This document shows positions 34,044 through 42,973 of a stretch of 64,000 bases of DNA, one piece after another. The DNA comes from Bosea vaviloviae (GTDB lineage: Bacteria > Pseudomonadota > Alphaproteobacteria > Rhizobiales > Beijerinckiaceae). The translations under genes and the position numbers were made by a program. Location: NCBI RefSeq assembly GCF_001741865.1, contig NZ_CP017147.1, positions 1,789,001 to 1,853,000 of the forward strand. Direction: 5' to 3'. Within the stretch, counting starts at the first letter, position 1. Every line of letters begins with the position of its first letter. Below the pieces are notes generated by a model. It searched no databases, was not told the origin of the DNA, and saw only the letters and a program-made list of their open reading frames with translations.

Positions 34044-34583
34044 TCAGGCCGCTCCGTAGTCCGGGCCGCGCCTCGCGCTCGCAAGTGCCACGCCCAGCGC
34101 GTCCGCAAAGCCCTCGCGCTCATGCGGCGAGAGTGCGGCGGCGACCGCGACGCTTTGCCCGCGCGAGACCAGGCTCAGCCGCAGCAGCCCATAATCCTCG
34201 TCCTCCTGGCGCTCGAGCTTGGTCCAGGCCGGGTTGAAGCGCCAGACCGCCTCGCGGCCATGATGCGAGACCTTGCGCAGCAGCACTTCGAGCGGCGTCA
34301 CTACGACCCGCTCGAAGGCGCGCGCATGGCGGAAATTGACGTGGAAGGCGATGAACAAGGCCGCGACATCGAGGCCGAAGAAGCCCGCCACCGGCCAGGC
34401 GCCGAGCACGACGAAGGGGATCGAGGAGACCACGCTGGAGAGGCAGACCAGCGTCATCACGATGCGGAAGCCGTTCTGCCCCAGCGAGCGATGCGGCGTG
34501 ATCGTCGCGTCGAAGACGGGGCGCTCGGCCGCCATGGCCGAGGCGTCGCCGGTCGCAGCTGAATCGGGCTTGCCGGGGTTCAT
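34044..34583 (-). CDS. DUF2244 family membrane protein
   Basis: This 179-aa protein has two adjacent TMs (about 42-85) and the family's conserved HRSLGQNGFRI segment ahead of them and RFNPAWTKLERQEDE after them. The role is unknown. In many Hyphomicrobiales it sits head-to-head with nth, as here, with only 20 nt between the two start codons. The nth promoter candidate overlaps its first codons. Confidence 0.88.
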   Translation of the reverse strand: MNPGKPDSAATGDASAMAAERPVFDATITPHRSLGQNGFRIVMTLVCLSSVVSSIPFVVLGAWPVAGFFGLDVAALFIAFHVNFRHARAFERVVVTPLEVLLRKVSHHGREAVWRFNPAWTKLERQEDEDYGLLRLSLVSRGQSVAVAAALSPHEREGFADALGVALASARRGPDYGAA

Positions 34584-34597
34584 GGTCCAATTATAAC
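34570..34597 (+). promoter_or_regulatory. candidate nth promoter giving a leaderless transcript
   Basis: TTGCCG (34570-34575), a 16-nt spacer and TATAAC (34592-34597) form a sigma70-like promoter. Transcription would start about 6-7 nt later, at the nth ATG (34604). No Shine-Dalgarno sequence fits between. Confidence 0.45.
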
Positions 34598-34603
34598 GCC
34601 TCG

Positions 34604-35305
34604 ATGATGCAAGAGAACAGGCCCAAACGCCGCGCGCCCGCCGCTCCCGGGATCACGAAGCCGCGCGCGCGCAGCGCCGCCGGAATCCGCGAGATTTTCG
34701 AGCGTTTCCGCGCCGTCGAGCCTGAGCCCAAGGGTGAGCTCGAACACATCAACGCCTTCACTCTTCTGGTCGCCGTCGTGCTCTCGGCGCAGGCGACCGA
34801 TGCAGGCGTCAACAAGGCGACGCGCAAGCTCTTCGCGCTCGCCGATACGCCGGAGACAATGCTGGCACTGGGCGAAAGCCAAGTGCGCGAGCTGGTCAAG
34901 ACGATCGGCCTCTTCCGCACCAAGGCGAAGAACGTGATCGCGCTGAGCGAAAAGCTGATCGCCGAGTTCGGCAGCGAGGTGCCGGCCAACCGCGAGGCGC
35001 TGGAGACGCTGCCCGGCGTCGGCCGCAAGACGGCCAATGTCGTGCTCAACATGGCCTTCGGCGAGATCACCCACGCAGTCGATACCCATGTCTTCCGCGT
35101 CGCCAATCGTTTGCGCATCGCACCGGGCAAGAACGTGCTGCAGGTCGAACTGGGGTTGGAGAAAGCTGTGCCGCGGGAGTTCGGCCGGCATGCGCATCAC
35201 TGGCTGATCCTGCATGGCCGCTACACCTGCAAGGCGCTCCGGCCCGAATGCGGCCGCTGCCTGCTCGTCGATCTCTGCGATTCCGCGGATAAGCGCGTGG
35301 CCTGA
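34604..35305 (+). CDS. nth: endonuclease III
   Basis: A 233-aa base-excision-repair glycosylase/AP lyase for oxidised pyrimidines. The helix-hairpin-helix LPGVGRKTANV contains the catalytic Lys (K142), and the catalytic Asp D160 is in AVDTHVFR. The C-terminal 4Fe-4S loop is complete (C209-x6-C216-x2-C219-x5-C225). The N-terminus has a basic extension of about 25 residues compared with the E. coli enzyme. A second ATG lies one codon downstream of the chosen start. Confidence 0.96.
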   Translation: MMQENRPKRRAPAAPGITKPRARSAAGIREIFERFRAVEPEPKGELEHINAFTLLVAVVLSAQATDAGVNKATRKLFALADTPETMLALGESQVRELVKTIGLFRTKAKNVIALSEKLIAEFGSEVPANREALETLPGVGRKTANVVLNMAFGEITHAVDTHVFRVANRLRIAPGKNVLQVELGLEKAVPREFGRHAHHWLILHGRYTCKALRPECGRCLLVDLCDSADKRVA

Positions 35306-35320
35306 CGGGTTGCGGACACG

Positions 35321-35350
35321 AAAAAAGCCCGTCGCCTCGCGGCGGCGGGC
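35321..35350 (-). terminator. Rho-independent terminator of the SPW gene
   Basis: On the minus strand GCCCGCCGCC pairs with GGCGACGGGC (one mismatch) across a GCGA tetraloop, and six T residues follow. It lies 24 nt past the SPW stop. The T-tract orientation assigns it to the minus strand. Confidence 0.85.
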
Positions 35351-35373
35351 CATAGCGTCATGTCACGGCCCGA

Positions 35374-35736
35374 TCAGGCCGTGGCGTGTGGCTCGTGCCG
35401 ATAGTCCCAGACCGCCCAGGCCGATACCGCTGCCGTCAAGGCGCCGAGGATCATATGGGTCCAGAACGCGTTGAAGTTGCCGGTAAAGCCGAGCATCCAG
35501 GGGGCCGCCATCAGCCAAACGCCGAGCGCCAGGTTCACCCATTCCTCCCATTCGGCGAAGGCTGAAAGCGCCGCGAAGGCCACCAGGGCGAGCGCCACGG
35601 CGACGATCCAGGCGTTTCGGGTGGGCATAGCCTCGCCCACGAAGCCGAAAATCCAGGGAGAGATGAACAGGCACGCGGCCAGGATGAGGTTGCACAAGTC
35701 CTGCGGCCGTCTGCCGTCCGTATTCGCGGTCAACAT
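35374..35736 (-). CDS. SPW repeat membrane protein
   Basis: This 120-aa protein has four TMs and two SPW-type repeats, SPWIFGF in the first half and APWMLGF in the second, each at the start of a hydrophobic segment. The family's role is unknown. The ATG at 35736 is fixed by an almost ideal ribosome site (AAGGAGGTGATC) ending directly before it; a GTG two codons upstream lies inside that site. It is a single gene between its own terminator and a long upstream spacer. Confidence 0.88.
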   Translation of the reverse strand: MLTANTDGRRPQDLCNLILAACLFISPWIFGFVGEAMPTRNAWIVAVALALVAFAALSAFAEWEEWVNLALGVWLMAAPWMLGFTGNFNAFWTHMILGALTAAVSAWAVWDYRHEPHATA

Positions 35737-35748
35737 GATCACCTCCTT
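35737..35748 (-). promoter_or_regulatory. near-perfect Shine-Dalgarno of the SPW gene
   Basis: AAGGAGGTGATC complements the 16S rRNA 3' end over its full length, with GGAGG 5 nt from the ATG. It decides the start codon. Confidence 0.8.
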
Positions 35749-35823
35749 GAGTGTCGATCATCCAAACCACCGCCCTCGCACATGGAGTGCTTGGTGCCTG
35801 TCAATATAATCCTGTGGAAACAG

Positions 35824-35886
35824 CCATTCAAGGGCAGGTTTCCCTAACGCACATGGCCGGCCAAAGGCCGGCCATGACTTGAATGG
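35824..35886. repeat. nested double-stem hairpin after the phytase-like gene
   Basis: The outer arms are CCATTCAAG (35824-35832) and CTTGAATGG (35878-35886). The inner arms CATGGCCGGCC (35852-35862) and GGCCGGCCATG (35866-35876) enclose AAA. It lies about 75 nt past the stop of the leftward phytase-like gene and has no T-tract. Confidence 0.6.
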
Positions 35887-35961
35887 AGACTTCCAGGTTG
35901 GAGACTTACCTGTCCGCAACTTGCCTGTCCACGACTTGGAGGAGCAGGCGTGCGGACCGGC

Positions 35962-37320
35962 TCACTTCGCGTCGAGCAGTTCCTTCACCGAGAGCAGCAC
36001 GAGTTCATTGTCGTCGGCCTTCTTCGGATCGCGCGAGGAGGAGAAGGGCAAGTTGTTGTCGTTGCCGACGACGATGATGCCGTTGGCGCGGTCGACCACA
36101 TCGACGTTCTCGATGGTGAAGAAGGGGAAGGGCAGCACGCCGTCGATGGCGCCTTGCCTGGCCTTCTTGTCCGGGTCGGCGATCTTCAAGAGGTCGATGA
36201 AGCCGACCTTGCGCACCGGCTTGCCGACATTGGCGTCGGTCATTTCGATCTTCACGATGCGCTTGAACTTGGCGAGGTCGTGGAAGCAGTCGGGGCCCTT
36301 CTGGCCAGCGGCGCAGGCCCTGTCGGCTGTGCCTTCGCCGTTATCTCTTTCGATAATGAGCGCTGTCGTGGCGTCGATCATGTTGAAGTCGCCGATGGCG
36401 TTGCCCTTGGCTTCCAGCGGGAAGAGCCAGGAACGGCCGGTCCACTTCTCGGCAGCCACGTCGAATTCGAGGATGCGCAGCACCTCCTTGCCGTCGACCT
36501 CCTCATTGCCCTTGGTCTCGGCGTTCCAGAGCGGGCCTTCCAGCAGCGGATAGAGGAAGCGGCCGTCGGGCGACTGCGCCATGCCCTCAAAACCCTTGGA
36601 GCGGCGGACATTGAACTCGACCGGGAGGTTGGGCGCGTTGGGCGTGGTCACGGCGTAGTGGTCGGGCGAGCGGGCGGGCTTGCCGTCGACGAGCGTCTCG
36701 AACACGGCCTCGACCTTGCCGTCGGCGTCGACGCGGATGAGATAGGGGCCGAACTCCTCGCCGATCCAGAATTTGCCGCCGATCGGCTGGATCGATTCCG
36801 GATCGAAATCCGCACCGGTCAGATAGCGCTTCTCCGTGCCCTCATGGACGATGCGGAAGGGGATCTTCTTGTCGGGGTCGTGCAGGAAGGTGGTCGCGGT
36901 CCGCTCGATCTTGCCGCTGGCGAAATCGGCCTTGAGGCGGTGGAAGAACAGCATCGCGTCCGGCGAGTTCGCCTTGGCGCCGAAGCCGTTATCGGTCAGC
37001 ACCAGGAACTCGCCATTGCCAAGCGAACGAATGCCGGAGAAGCCCTGCACCGGCTGGCCGGCAAACGGCGTCGACAGGCCGGTTGGGCGCCCGCCCGAGG
37101 TACCCATCACCGTGCCGACCGCCTCGACGCGCTTGCCGGGCGTGACGAACTTGCCGGAGACCTTGAGGTCGGCCGGCGCATCGGCCGGGGCGGCGATGAT
37201 CGTGTTGGCCGGCAGCAGGGCATGGCCGGCGAGCTTGGCGGGGAATTCCTTCTGCGCATCCTGGGCGCCGGCGAGGATGGTCGATGACAGCAGCAAGGCT
37301 GCGACGAGGGACAGGCGCAT
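35962..37320 (-). CDS. exported phytase-like esterase family protein
   Basis: This 452-aa protein has a signal peptide (MRLSLVAALLLSSTILAGAQ). It matches the esterase-like activity of phytase family, a six-bladed propeller of alkaline-phytase type, with blocks GFSGIRSLGNGEFLVLTDNG, DFDPESIQPIGGKFWIGEEFGP and GFEGMAQSPDGRFLYPLLEG. The Asp/Glu-rich loops would bind calcium and the substrate phosphate. Phytase activity is not assured. It is separated from ghrA by a heptamer repeat and probably has its own promoter. Confidence 0.87.
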   Translation of the reverse strand: MRLSLVAALLLSSTILAGAQDAQKEFPAKLAGHALLPANTIIAAPADAPADLKVSGKFVTPGKRVEAVGTVMGTSGGRPTGLSTPFAGQPVQGFSGIRSLGNGEFLVLTDNGFGAKANSPDAMLFFHRLKADFASGKIERTATTFLHDPDKKIPFRIVHEGTEKRYLTGADFDPESIQPIGGKFWIGEEFGPYLIRVDADGKVEAVFETLVDGKPARSPDHYAVTTPNAPNLPVEFNVRRSKGFEGMAQSPDGRFLYPLLEGPLWNAETKGNEEVDGKEVLRILEFDVAAEKWTGRSWLFPLEAKGNAIGDFNMIDATTALIIERDNGEGTADRACAAGQKGPDCFHDLAKFKRIVKIEMTDANVGKPVRKVGFIDLLKIADPDKKARQGAIDGVLPFPFFTIENVDVVDRANGIIVVGNDNNLPFSSSRDPKKADDNELVLLSVKELLDAK

Positions 37321-37410
37321 GGAACGCTCCGGGCTGGGGGAATGACCCAGAGGACTTGGCGGGACCGCGTTTCAGCGCCGCGACGGTGGGATGACGAAGC
37401 GATGACGGAA

Positions 37411-37468
37411 GGGCGAGTGCCGAATAGGTACCGCTCTCTATTCGCCATTCGCCACTCGCTATTCGCCG
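37411..37468. repeat. heptamer-based hairpin element (family A), copy 4
   Basis: The left side is degenerate (CGAGTGC, CGAATAG). The right side has CTATTCG, CCATTCG, CCACTCG, CTATTCG in perfect register. It ends 4 nt before the ghrA stop codon. Confidence 0.8.
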
Positions 37469-37472
37469 AAAA

Positions 37473-38417
37473 TCAATATCCCCGCTGGGGATCGACGACA
37501 TGCTCCAGCGGCTGGCCGGCTTCCAGGCGTCGGATCTGCGCCGAGATCAGATTTGCCACCGCCTCGGGCTCGGACATCGCGGCGTTGTGCGGCGTCACCG
37601 TCACGGCCGGATGGCTCCAGAGCGGGGAATCCGCCGGCAGCGGCTCGGTCTCGAACACATCGAGCGTCGCGCCCTTGAGCGTGCCGGCCTCCAGAGCTGC
37701 CATGATATCGGCCTCGACCTGCAAGCCGCCGCGCCCGGCATTGACCAGGAACGGCCCGCCGAGCCGGCCATCGCTTGCGAGGCCGGCGAGCAAGGCGGCG
37801 TTGATCGTGCCCTTCGTCTCCGGTGTTAGCGGCAGCAGGCTGACCAGGATGTCGGTACGCGCCAGGAACGCGGCCATGCCGTCCTCGCCGGCGAAGGTAG
37901 TGAGGCCCTCGACGCTCTTGGGGCTGCGGCTCCAGCCTGCCACGTCGAAACCCATGACCTGGAGCTTGCGTGCCGCATCAAGCCCGAGCTCGCCGAGCCC
38001 CATGATGCCGACGCGCACCGAGCGCGCCGCCGGCTGGTGGCGGTCGTCCTCCCAGCTCTTGGTGGGCTGCTGGCGGTCATAGCGGCGCTGCTGACGCAGG
38101 ATCATCAGGCAGTGCAGCACGATGTATTCGCTCATCCGCGTCGTCAGGTCGGGATCGACGACACGCGCGATCGGCGCTTCGGGCAGGCGCTGGTCGGCGA
38201 AGAGGAAATCGACGCCGGCGCCGAGCGAGAAGATCGCGGCGAGGTTCGGCAGTCCGGCAAGGCTCCCCTCAGGGTGCTTCCAGCTCGCGACGTAATGCAC
38301 TGCGCGCCGATCGAAGGGCTCGCCGAGGATCACCACGGGGATGTCGGGCAGCAGCGCCTGGAAGCGGGCGCGCCAATCCTCGACATGCCAACCTGTCATG
38401 GCCAAAAGCAGACTCAT
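37473..38417 (-). CDS. ghrA: glyoxylate/hydroxypyruvate reductase A
   Basis: A 314-aa D-2-hydroxyacid dehydrogenase of GhrA type. It has the Rossmann motif GIMGLGELG, the SLGAGVD substrate segment and [15 protein letters not shown], with catalytic Arg in NAGRGG, Glu in DVFETEPLP and His in VTPHNAA. It reduces glyoxylate or hydroxypyruvate with NADPH. Its ATG overlaps the deoA stop (ATGA), so it is coupled to the deo genes. That association is unexpected, since the reaction is not a step in nucleoside salvage. Confidence 0.9.
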   Translation of the reverse strand: MSLLLAMTGWHVEDWRARFQALLPDIPVVILGEPFDRRAVHYVASWKHPEGSLAGLPNLAAIFSLGAGVDFLFADQRLPEAPIARVVDPDLTTRMSEYIVLHCLMILRQQRRYDRQQPTKSWEDDRHQPAARSVRVGIMGLGELGLDAARKLQVMGFDVAGWSRSPKSVEGLTTFAGEDGMAAFLARTDILVSLLPLTPETKGTINAALLAGLASDGRLGGPFLVNAGRGGLQVEADIMAALEAGTLKGATLDVFETEPLPADSPLWSHPAVTVTPHNAAMSEPEAVANLISAQIRRLEAGQPLEHVVDPQRGY

Positions 38418-39742
38418 GCGTGCGAACTCTCCGTGATGCGTTCCGTGACGAGCGGGCCGTGGCCGGCCGCACCTTCGCCGATGCGATAGGCCTGCCGCAA
38501 GCGGGCCTCTGCGGCAGCGAAGCCGGCTTCGCTGCGTGCATGAACGATGCCGAGAGGACGTTCCGCCCCCGCGGCGTCACCGATGCCGGCGAGATCGACG
38601 ATGCCGACGCTGTGGTCGATCCGGTCTTCGGCGCGGCTGCGCCCACCCCCGAGCGCGACGATGGCGAAGCCGACGCCGCGCGTGTCGATGGCCTGGACCG
38701 TGCCGGGTGCAACGGGAAAGACGGGCTTCACGACCGGTGCCGGCGCGAGATATTTCTCCGGTCGTTCCAGCAGGTCCGTCGGCCCGCCCAGCGCCGCGAC
38801 CATCTGCGCGAAGCGCTCTGCCGCCGCGCCCGAGGCGAAAGCGGCCTCGATCTTCGCGCGGGCTTCAGTGAGATCGCCCGCGAGCCGGCCCAGCAGCAGC
38901 ATCTCGGCCGCCAGCGCCACCGTCGCCTCATGGAAGCGTGGCTCGCGTCGCCTGCCCGTCAGATGATCGAGGGCATAGGCGACTTCGAGCGCGTTGCCGG
39001 CCGCGCTCGCCAGGGGCTCGTCCATGTCGGTCATCAAGGCCGTCGTCGGCAGGCCCGCGCCATTGGCGACGCCGACCAGCGCGTCGGCGAGCGCGCGCGC
39101 CTGGCCGTAATCTGTCAGGAAGGCGCCCGAGCCGAACTTCACATCCATGGCGAGGCCATGCAGCCCGGCCGCGAGCTTCTTCGACAGGATCGACGAGGTC
39201 AGAAGCGGGATGGTCTCGACCGTCGCCGTCACGTCGCGGATCGCGTAGAGCCGCTTGTCGGCGGGGGCGAGATCGGCGGTCTGGCCGATGATGGCGCAGC
39301 CCTGCTCGCGCACCACCTTGCGGAACAGCACGATGTCTGGCTGCGTGACATAGCCCGGCACGGCGTCGAGCTTGTCGAGCGTGCCGCCGGTATGGCCGAG
39401 CCCGCGCCCCGAAATCATCGGCACGAAGCCGCCGCAGGCCGCGACCGCCGCCGCCAATGGCAGGCTCACAGTGTCGCCGACGCCGCCGGTCGAATGCTTG
39501 TCGAGGGCTGGGCCGGGCAGGTCGTCCCAGTTCAACACGGTGCCGGAATCGCGCATGGCGAGCGTCAGCGCGACGCGCTCCTTCGCCGTCATATCGCGGA
39601 AGAAGATCGCCATCGCAAAGGCGGCGGCCTGGCCCTCGCTGACCGAGCCGTCGGTGATGCCTGCGACGAATTGCCGGATGTCGGCATCCGGCAATTCAGC
39701 GCCGTCACGCTTGGCGGCGATGATCTCCTGGGTCAGCTTCAT
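38414..39742 (-). CDS. deoA: thymidine phosphorylase
   Basis: A 442-aa enzyme that splits thymidine or deoxyuridine with phosphate. It carries the family signature [18 protein letters not shown], with [17 protein letters not shown] next, and [27 protein letters not shown] for phosphate and base binding. The length matches E. coli DeoA (440). It follows deoC with a 1-nt gap and overlaps ghrA. Confidence 0.95.
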   Translation of the reverse strand: MKLTQEIIAAKRDGAELPDADIRQFVAGITDGSVSEGQAAAFAMAIFFRDMTAKERVALTLAMRDSGTVLNWDDLPGPALDKHSTGGVGDTVSLPLAAAVAACGGFVPMISGRGLGHTGGTLDKLDAVPGYVTQPDIVLFRKVVREQGCAIIGQTADLAPADKRLYAIRDVTATVETIPLLTSSILSKKLAAGLHGLAMDVKFGSGAFLTDYGQARALADALVGVANGAGLPTTALMTDMDEPLASAAGNALEVAYALDHLTGRRREPRFHEATVALAAEMLLLGRLAGDLTEARAKIEAAFASGAAAERFAQMVAALGGPTDLLERPEKYLAPAPVVKPVFPVAPGTVQAIDTRGVGFAIVALGGGRSRAEDRIDHSVGIVDLAGIGDAAGAERPLGIVHARSEAGFAAAEARLRQAYRIGEGAAGHGPLVTERITESSHA

Positions 39743-39743
39743 C

Positions 39744-40502
39744 TCAGTAAGGTCCGTTCACTTGCCCCGCCGCACCGCCCGCGATCACATCGACGAGCAC
39801 CTGGTGCAACCCGCTCGCGCCGAAGCGAAAGCTCTCCGGCGTCGCCCAGTCCGGCCCCATGATCGCGTCGGCAAGCGCAAGATAGCTCGCGGCATCGGAC
39901 AAACTCCTGATGCCGCCGGAGGGTTTCAACCCCACGGGGCGCTTGGTCGCCCCGATGACCTGCAGCATCGTCCGCGCGGCGGGAATGCTGGCCGAATGCG
40001 CCGTCTTACCGGTCGAGGTCTTGATGAAGTCGGCCCCTTCCGCGATGGCGAGCTCGGCGGCGGCCTGGACCTGGGCGAGATCGGGATATTCCCCCGTCTC
40101 CAGGATGACCTTAAGCCGCTTGTCGCCGCAGCGCGATTTCACCAGCCTGACCATCGCGCGCGGGCTCTCGAGAAAGCCGGCGAGGAAGGCTTGCCAGGGC
40201 AGGACGAGATCGATCTCGTCGGCGCCGTCAGTGAGCGCTTGTTCGGCCTCGCGCAGGACCGGGGCGATGGCCGTCCCGCCTCCGGGGAAATTCATCACGG
40301 TCGCGATGCGCACCGGCCCGTCGCCCAGCAAGGCGCGGGCTTGGCGGACGAAGCGCGGCCAGATGCATATGGCCGCGACCGGGCCGGGCGCGGCGACGGC
40401 GCGTGCGCACAGGTTGCTCAGGCCGGCCTCGTCGGCATTCTCGGCAAGGTCCGTCAGATCGAGCAGGGCGAGCGCGCGCGCCGCGACAGATGCGTCGGAC
40501 AT
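39744..40502 (-). CDS. deoC: deoxyribose-phosphate aldolase
   Basis: A 252-aa class I aldolase that cleaves deoxyribose-5-phosphate to acetaldehyde and glyceraldehyde-3-phosphate. The Schiff-base Lys K161 is in [11 protein letters not shown], the second active Lys is in [10 protein letters not shown] and the Asp in ADEIDLVL. The ATG at 40502 lies 4 nt after the punA stop; longer frames run inside punA. The step between deoA and deoC needs a phosphopentomutase, which is not in the window. Confidence 0.94.
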   Translation of the reverse strand: MSDASVAARALALLDLTDLAENADEAGLSNLCARAVAAPGPVAAICIWPRFVRQARALLGDGPVRIATVMNFPGGGTAIAPVLREAEQALTDGADEIDLVLPWQAFLAGFLESPRAMVRLVKSRCGDKRLKVILETGEYPDLAQVQAAAELAIAEGADFIKTSTGKTAHSASIPAARTMLQVIGATKRPVGLKPSGGIRSLSDAASYLALADAIMGPDWATPESFRFGASGLHQVLVDVIAGGAAGQVNGPY

Positions 40503-40506
40503 CGGG

Positions 40507-41319
40507 TCAGAGCTCCGACAGGAAGCTGCGGAAGAGGCGCCGCAACCCGGTCGAGGCGGCGGTCGCGACATCGCGTGTCTCGGCATGATGCGGCGTGCCG
40601 CCGAGCAGGCCTGCTCCCATATTGGTGATGACCGAGATGGCGGCGACGCGAATGCCGAAGCGCCGGGCGAGGATCACCTCGGGCACGGTCGACATGCCGA
40701 CGAGATCGGCGCCGAGCGTCTTCGCCATCCTGATCTCGGCCGGTGTCTCGAAGCTGGGACCGGTGAACCACATATAGACGCCTTCGCCGAGATTGGCGCC
40801 GGAGCTCGCGGCGGCCTTCTTCAGCCGCAGGCGCAAATGCGGGTCATAGGCATCGACCATCGGCACGAAGCGGCCATCGCCGACATCCCCGACCAGCGGA
40901 TTGGGACCGTTGAGATTGATATGATCGGTGATCAGCGCGAGCCCGCCGGGCCGGAGATCGGGCTTCAGCGAGCCTGCCGCATTGGTGAGGATCAGAGGCG
41001 GCGAGCCGAAGGCGGTCAGCATGCCGAGCGGCACGCGCATCGCTGCAGGGTCTCCGGTCTCGTAGTAATGCGCCCGGCCCTGGAAGATCAGCACCTTCTT
41101 GCCGAACAGCGTGCCGTAGCAGAGCTGTCGGGCGTGACCTGAGACCTCGCCCAGGGGAAAGCCGGGGATCGCCGAGAACGGAATCGTGACCATGTCGACC
41201 ATGTCGTCGACGATGCGGCCGAGACCGGTTCCGAGCACGAGGGCACATTCGATGGGGCCATCGACCCCGCGGTCGATCAGCGTTCCCGCCGCCTCGTCGA
41301 AGATTGCGTCAACAGCCAT
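40507..41319 (-). CDS. punA: purine-nucleoside phosphorylase
   Basis: A 270-aa trimeric-type PNP. Phosphate-binding motifs are LVLGTGLGR near residue 28 and GRAHYYE near 82. The base pocket includes LTNAAGSL near 112 and WFTGPSFETPAEIRMAKTLGADLVGMST. It releases purine bases from (deoxy)inosine and guanosine. It lies between cdd and deoC in the salvage operon. Confidence 0.94.
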   Translation of the reverse strand: MAVDAIFDEAAGTLIDRGVDGPIECALVLGTGLGRIVDDMVDMVTIPFSAIPGFPLGEVSGHARQLCYGTLFGKKVLIFQGRAHYYETGDPAAMRVPLGMLTAFGSPPLILTNAAGSLKPDLRPGGLALITDHINLNGPNPLVGDVGDGRFVPMVDAYDPHLRLRLKKAAASSGANLGEGVYMWFTGPSFETPAEIRMAKTLGADLVGMSTVPEVILARRFGIRVAAISVITNMGAGLLGGTPHHAETRDVATAASTGLRRLFRSFLSEL

Positions 41320-41379
41320 TCGTCCGCCCCCTGGCCTTCCGATTCACCCATGCGGACGAAAACTCGTCGATTGCGCAAA

Positions 41380-41790
41380 TCACTGGCGCAAATTGTCTGG
41401 TCCGAAGGAGGCTGGCAACAGCTCGGCCAGCGAAAAGCGGGCGCGAATGCCGTTTGGGCCGGCGATCGCGATCGGGGTCTCGGGTGCGGCGAATTCGCGG
41501 ATGCGCTGGCGGCAGGCGCCGCAGGGCGTGACCAGCGTATCCCCGTCGCCGAGCACGAGCAAAGCGCGGATGGCACGCCCGCCGCCGGCGATCATGGCCG
41601 AGATCGCGCCGGCCTCGGCGCAGACGCCGACCGGATAGGACGCATTCTCGACATTGCAGCCGGAATAGACCGCGCCGTCATCGGCGAGCAGCGCCGCGCC
41701 GACCTTGAAGCGCGAATAGGGCGCGTAGGCCCTGGCCTGGACAGGTTGGGCTGCCGCGAAAAGGGCGTCGAAATCAGGCTCGTCGGTCAT
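41380..41790 (-). CDS. cdd: cytidine deaminase
   Basis: A 136-aa homotetrameric-type cytidine deaminase. The zinc ligands C57 (in VCAEAGA), C90 and C93 (in PCGACRQ) and the catalytic E59 are all present. SGCNVENASYPVG supplies ribose contacts. It converts (deoxy)cytidine to (deoxy)uridine, which feeds the phosphorylases downstream. It starts 6 nt after the second permease gene. Confidence 0.95.
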   Translation of the reverse strand: MTDEPDFDALFAAAQPVQARAYAPYSRFKVGAALLADDGAVYSGCNVENASYPVGVCAEAGAISAMIAGGGRAIRALLVLGDGDTLVTPCGACRQRIREFAAPETPIAIAGPNGIRARFSLAELLPASFGPDNLRQ

Positions 41791-41796
41791 CTCGGC

Positions 41797-42771
41797 TCAG
41801 CGTTCCTTGACATAGGGCAGGCCCGAGGCCTTCGGCGGCGTCGATTTTCCGATGAAGCCGGCGAGCAGGATCACCGTCATCAGATAGGGCAGGGCCTGGA
41901 TCGCCTGCACCGGCACCTGGCCGATGCCGGGCAATATGACGCCTTGCAGCCTGATCGCAACCGCGTCGAGCAGGCCGAAGAGCAGGCAGGCGCCCAGCGC
42001 CGGCCAGGGGCGCCAATTGGCGAAGATCACGGCGGCGAGCGCGATGAAGCCCTTGCCGGCGGTCATATGCGGCAGGAAGCCGGCCGATTGCGAGACGGCG
42101 AGATAGGTTCCGCCCAGCCCGCACAGCGCTCCGCAGATGATCACCGCGCCGTAGCGCAGCCCCGCGACCGAAATGCCGGCGGTGTCGACTGCCGCCGGAT
42201 TTTCGCCGACGGCCCGTAGCCGTAAGCCGAACCGCGTCCGCTTCAGCACGAGCGCGGTCAGAAGGAGGCAGCCAAAGGCGAGGTAGACCGGCGCGGCATG
42301 GCCGGAGACGACCTCGTCATAGAACGTTCCCACGACCGGCACATGTTCGCGCGCCCAGGCGCCCAGGGGCAGCGTCAAATCGGGGAAGCGCGCCGGCCCT
42401 TCGAGCGAGGGGGTGCGTCCGCCCTGGCCGTACCAGGCATTGCCGAGGATCACGGTCAGCCCCGCCGCCAGCATGTTGATGGCGACGCCGGAGACGATCT
42501 GGTTGCCGCGCCAGGTGATCGCGGCGAAGCCATGCACCAGCGCGAGCATGACAGAGGCGAGGATGCCGGCGCCAAGTCCCGCCCAGGCCGAGCCTGTCGC
42601 GAAGGCAGCGACTGCCGAGGCGAAGGCGGCGATCAGCATCTTGCCCTCAAGCCCGATATCGACGATGCCCGCCCGCTCCGACCACAGCCCCGCCAATGCG
42701 GCGCAGAGCAGCGGGACCGACAGCCTGACGGCCGAGTCGAGCACGACGGCGATGGTCTGGACCCATTCCAT
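41797..42771 (-). CDS. nucleoside ABC importer permease (NupQ/BmpD-like)
   Basis: A 324-aa permease of the branched BMP/ribose-like class with about nine TMs. Signature stretches are GLWSERAGIVDIGLEGKML near the N-terminus, GNQIVSGVAINMLAAG and LRLRAVGENPAAVDTAGIS. The ATG at 42771 gives MEWVQTIAVVL; the upstream frame would cross a repeat. It heterodimerises with the permease at 42974. A 145-bp repeat separates the two permease genes. Confidence 0.9.
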   Translation of the reverse strand: MEWVQTIAVVLDSAVRLSVPLLCAALAGLWSERAGIVDIGLEGKMLIAAFASAVAAFATGSAWAGLGAGILASVMLALVHGFAAITWRGNQIVSGVAINMLAAGLTVILGNAWYGQGGRTPSLEGPARFPDLTLPLGAWAREHVPVVGTFYDEVVSGHAAPVYLAFGCLLLTALVLKRTRFGLRLRAVGENPAAVDTAGISVAGLRYGAVIICGALCGLGGTYLAVSQSAGFLPHMTAGKGFIALAAVIFANWRPWPALGACLLFGLLDAVAIRLQGVILPGIGQVPVQAIQALPYLMTVILLAGFIGKSTPPKASGLPYVKER

Positions 42772-42804
42772 CGTTAGATCGAGCCGTATTGCTTGGGAAA
42801 CACG

Positions 42805-42949
42805 CTGTCGTCCCGGACGCAGCGAAGCGGAGATCCGGGACCCATGCCTGAACCTTTCCGGCACGTGTTCCGGCATGGATCCCGGGTCTCCCTGAGCCTG
42901 CCATCGGGCCGGCTGAAAGCCGGACCCGGTGGGTCGCCCGGGACGACAG
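42805..42949. repeat. 145-bp element with 12-bp terminal inverted repeats (family D), copy 1
   Basis: CTGTCGTCCCGG (42805-42816) and CCGGGACGACAG (42938-42949) bound the element. Internal stems include GATCCGGGACCCATGCC against GGCATGGATCCCGGGTC (imperfect) and CCGGCTGAAAGCCGG. It lies inside the nucleoside operon between the two permease genes. A related copy is at 54957-55085. Confidence 0.8.
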
Positions 42950-42973
42950 GCGTGTTTCCTTGCGAGATGATTG

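Noticed and set aside
35950..37287. 445-codon plus-strand open frame
   Set aside because: Antisense to the phytase-like gene, which has a signal peptide and family blocks.
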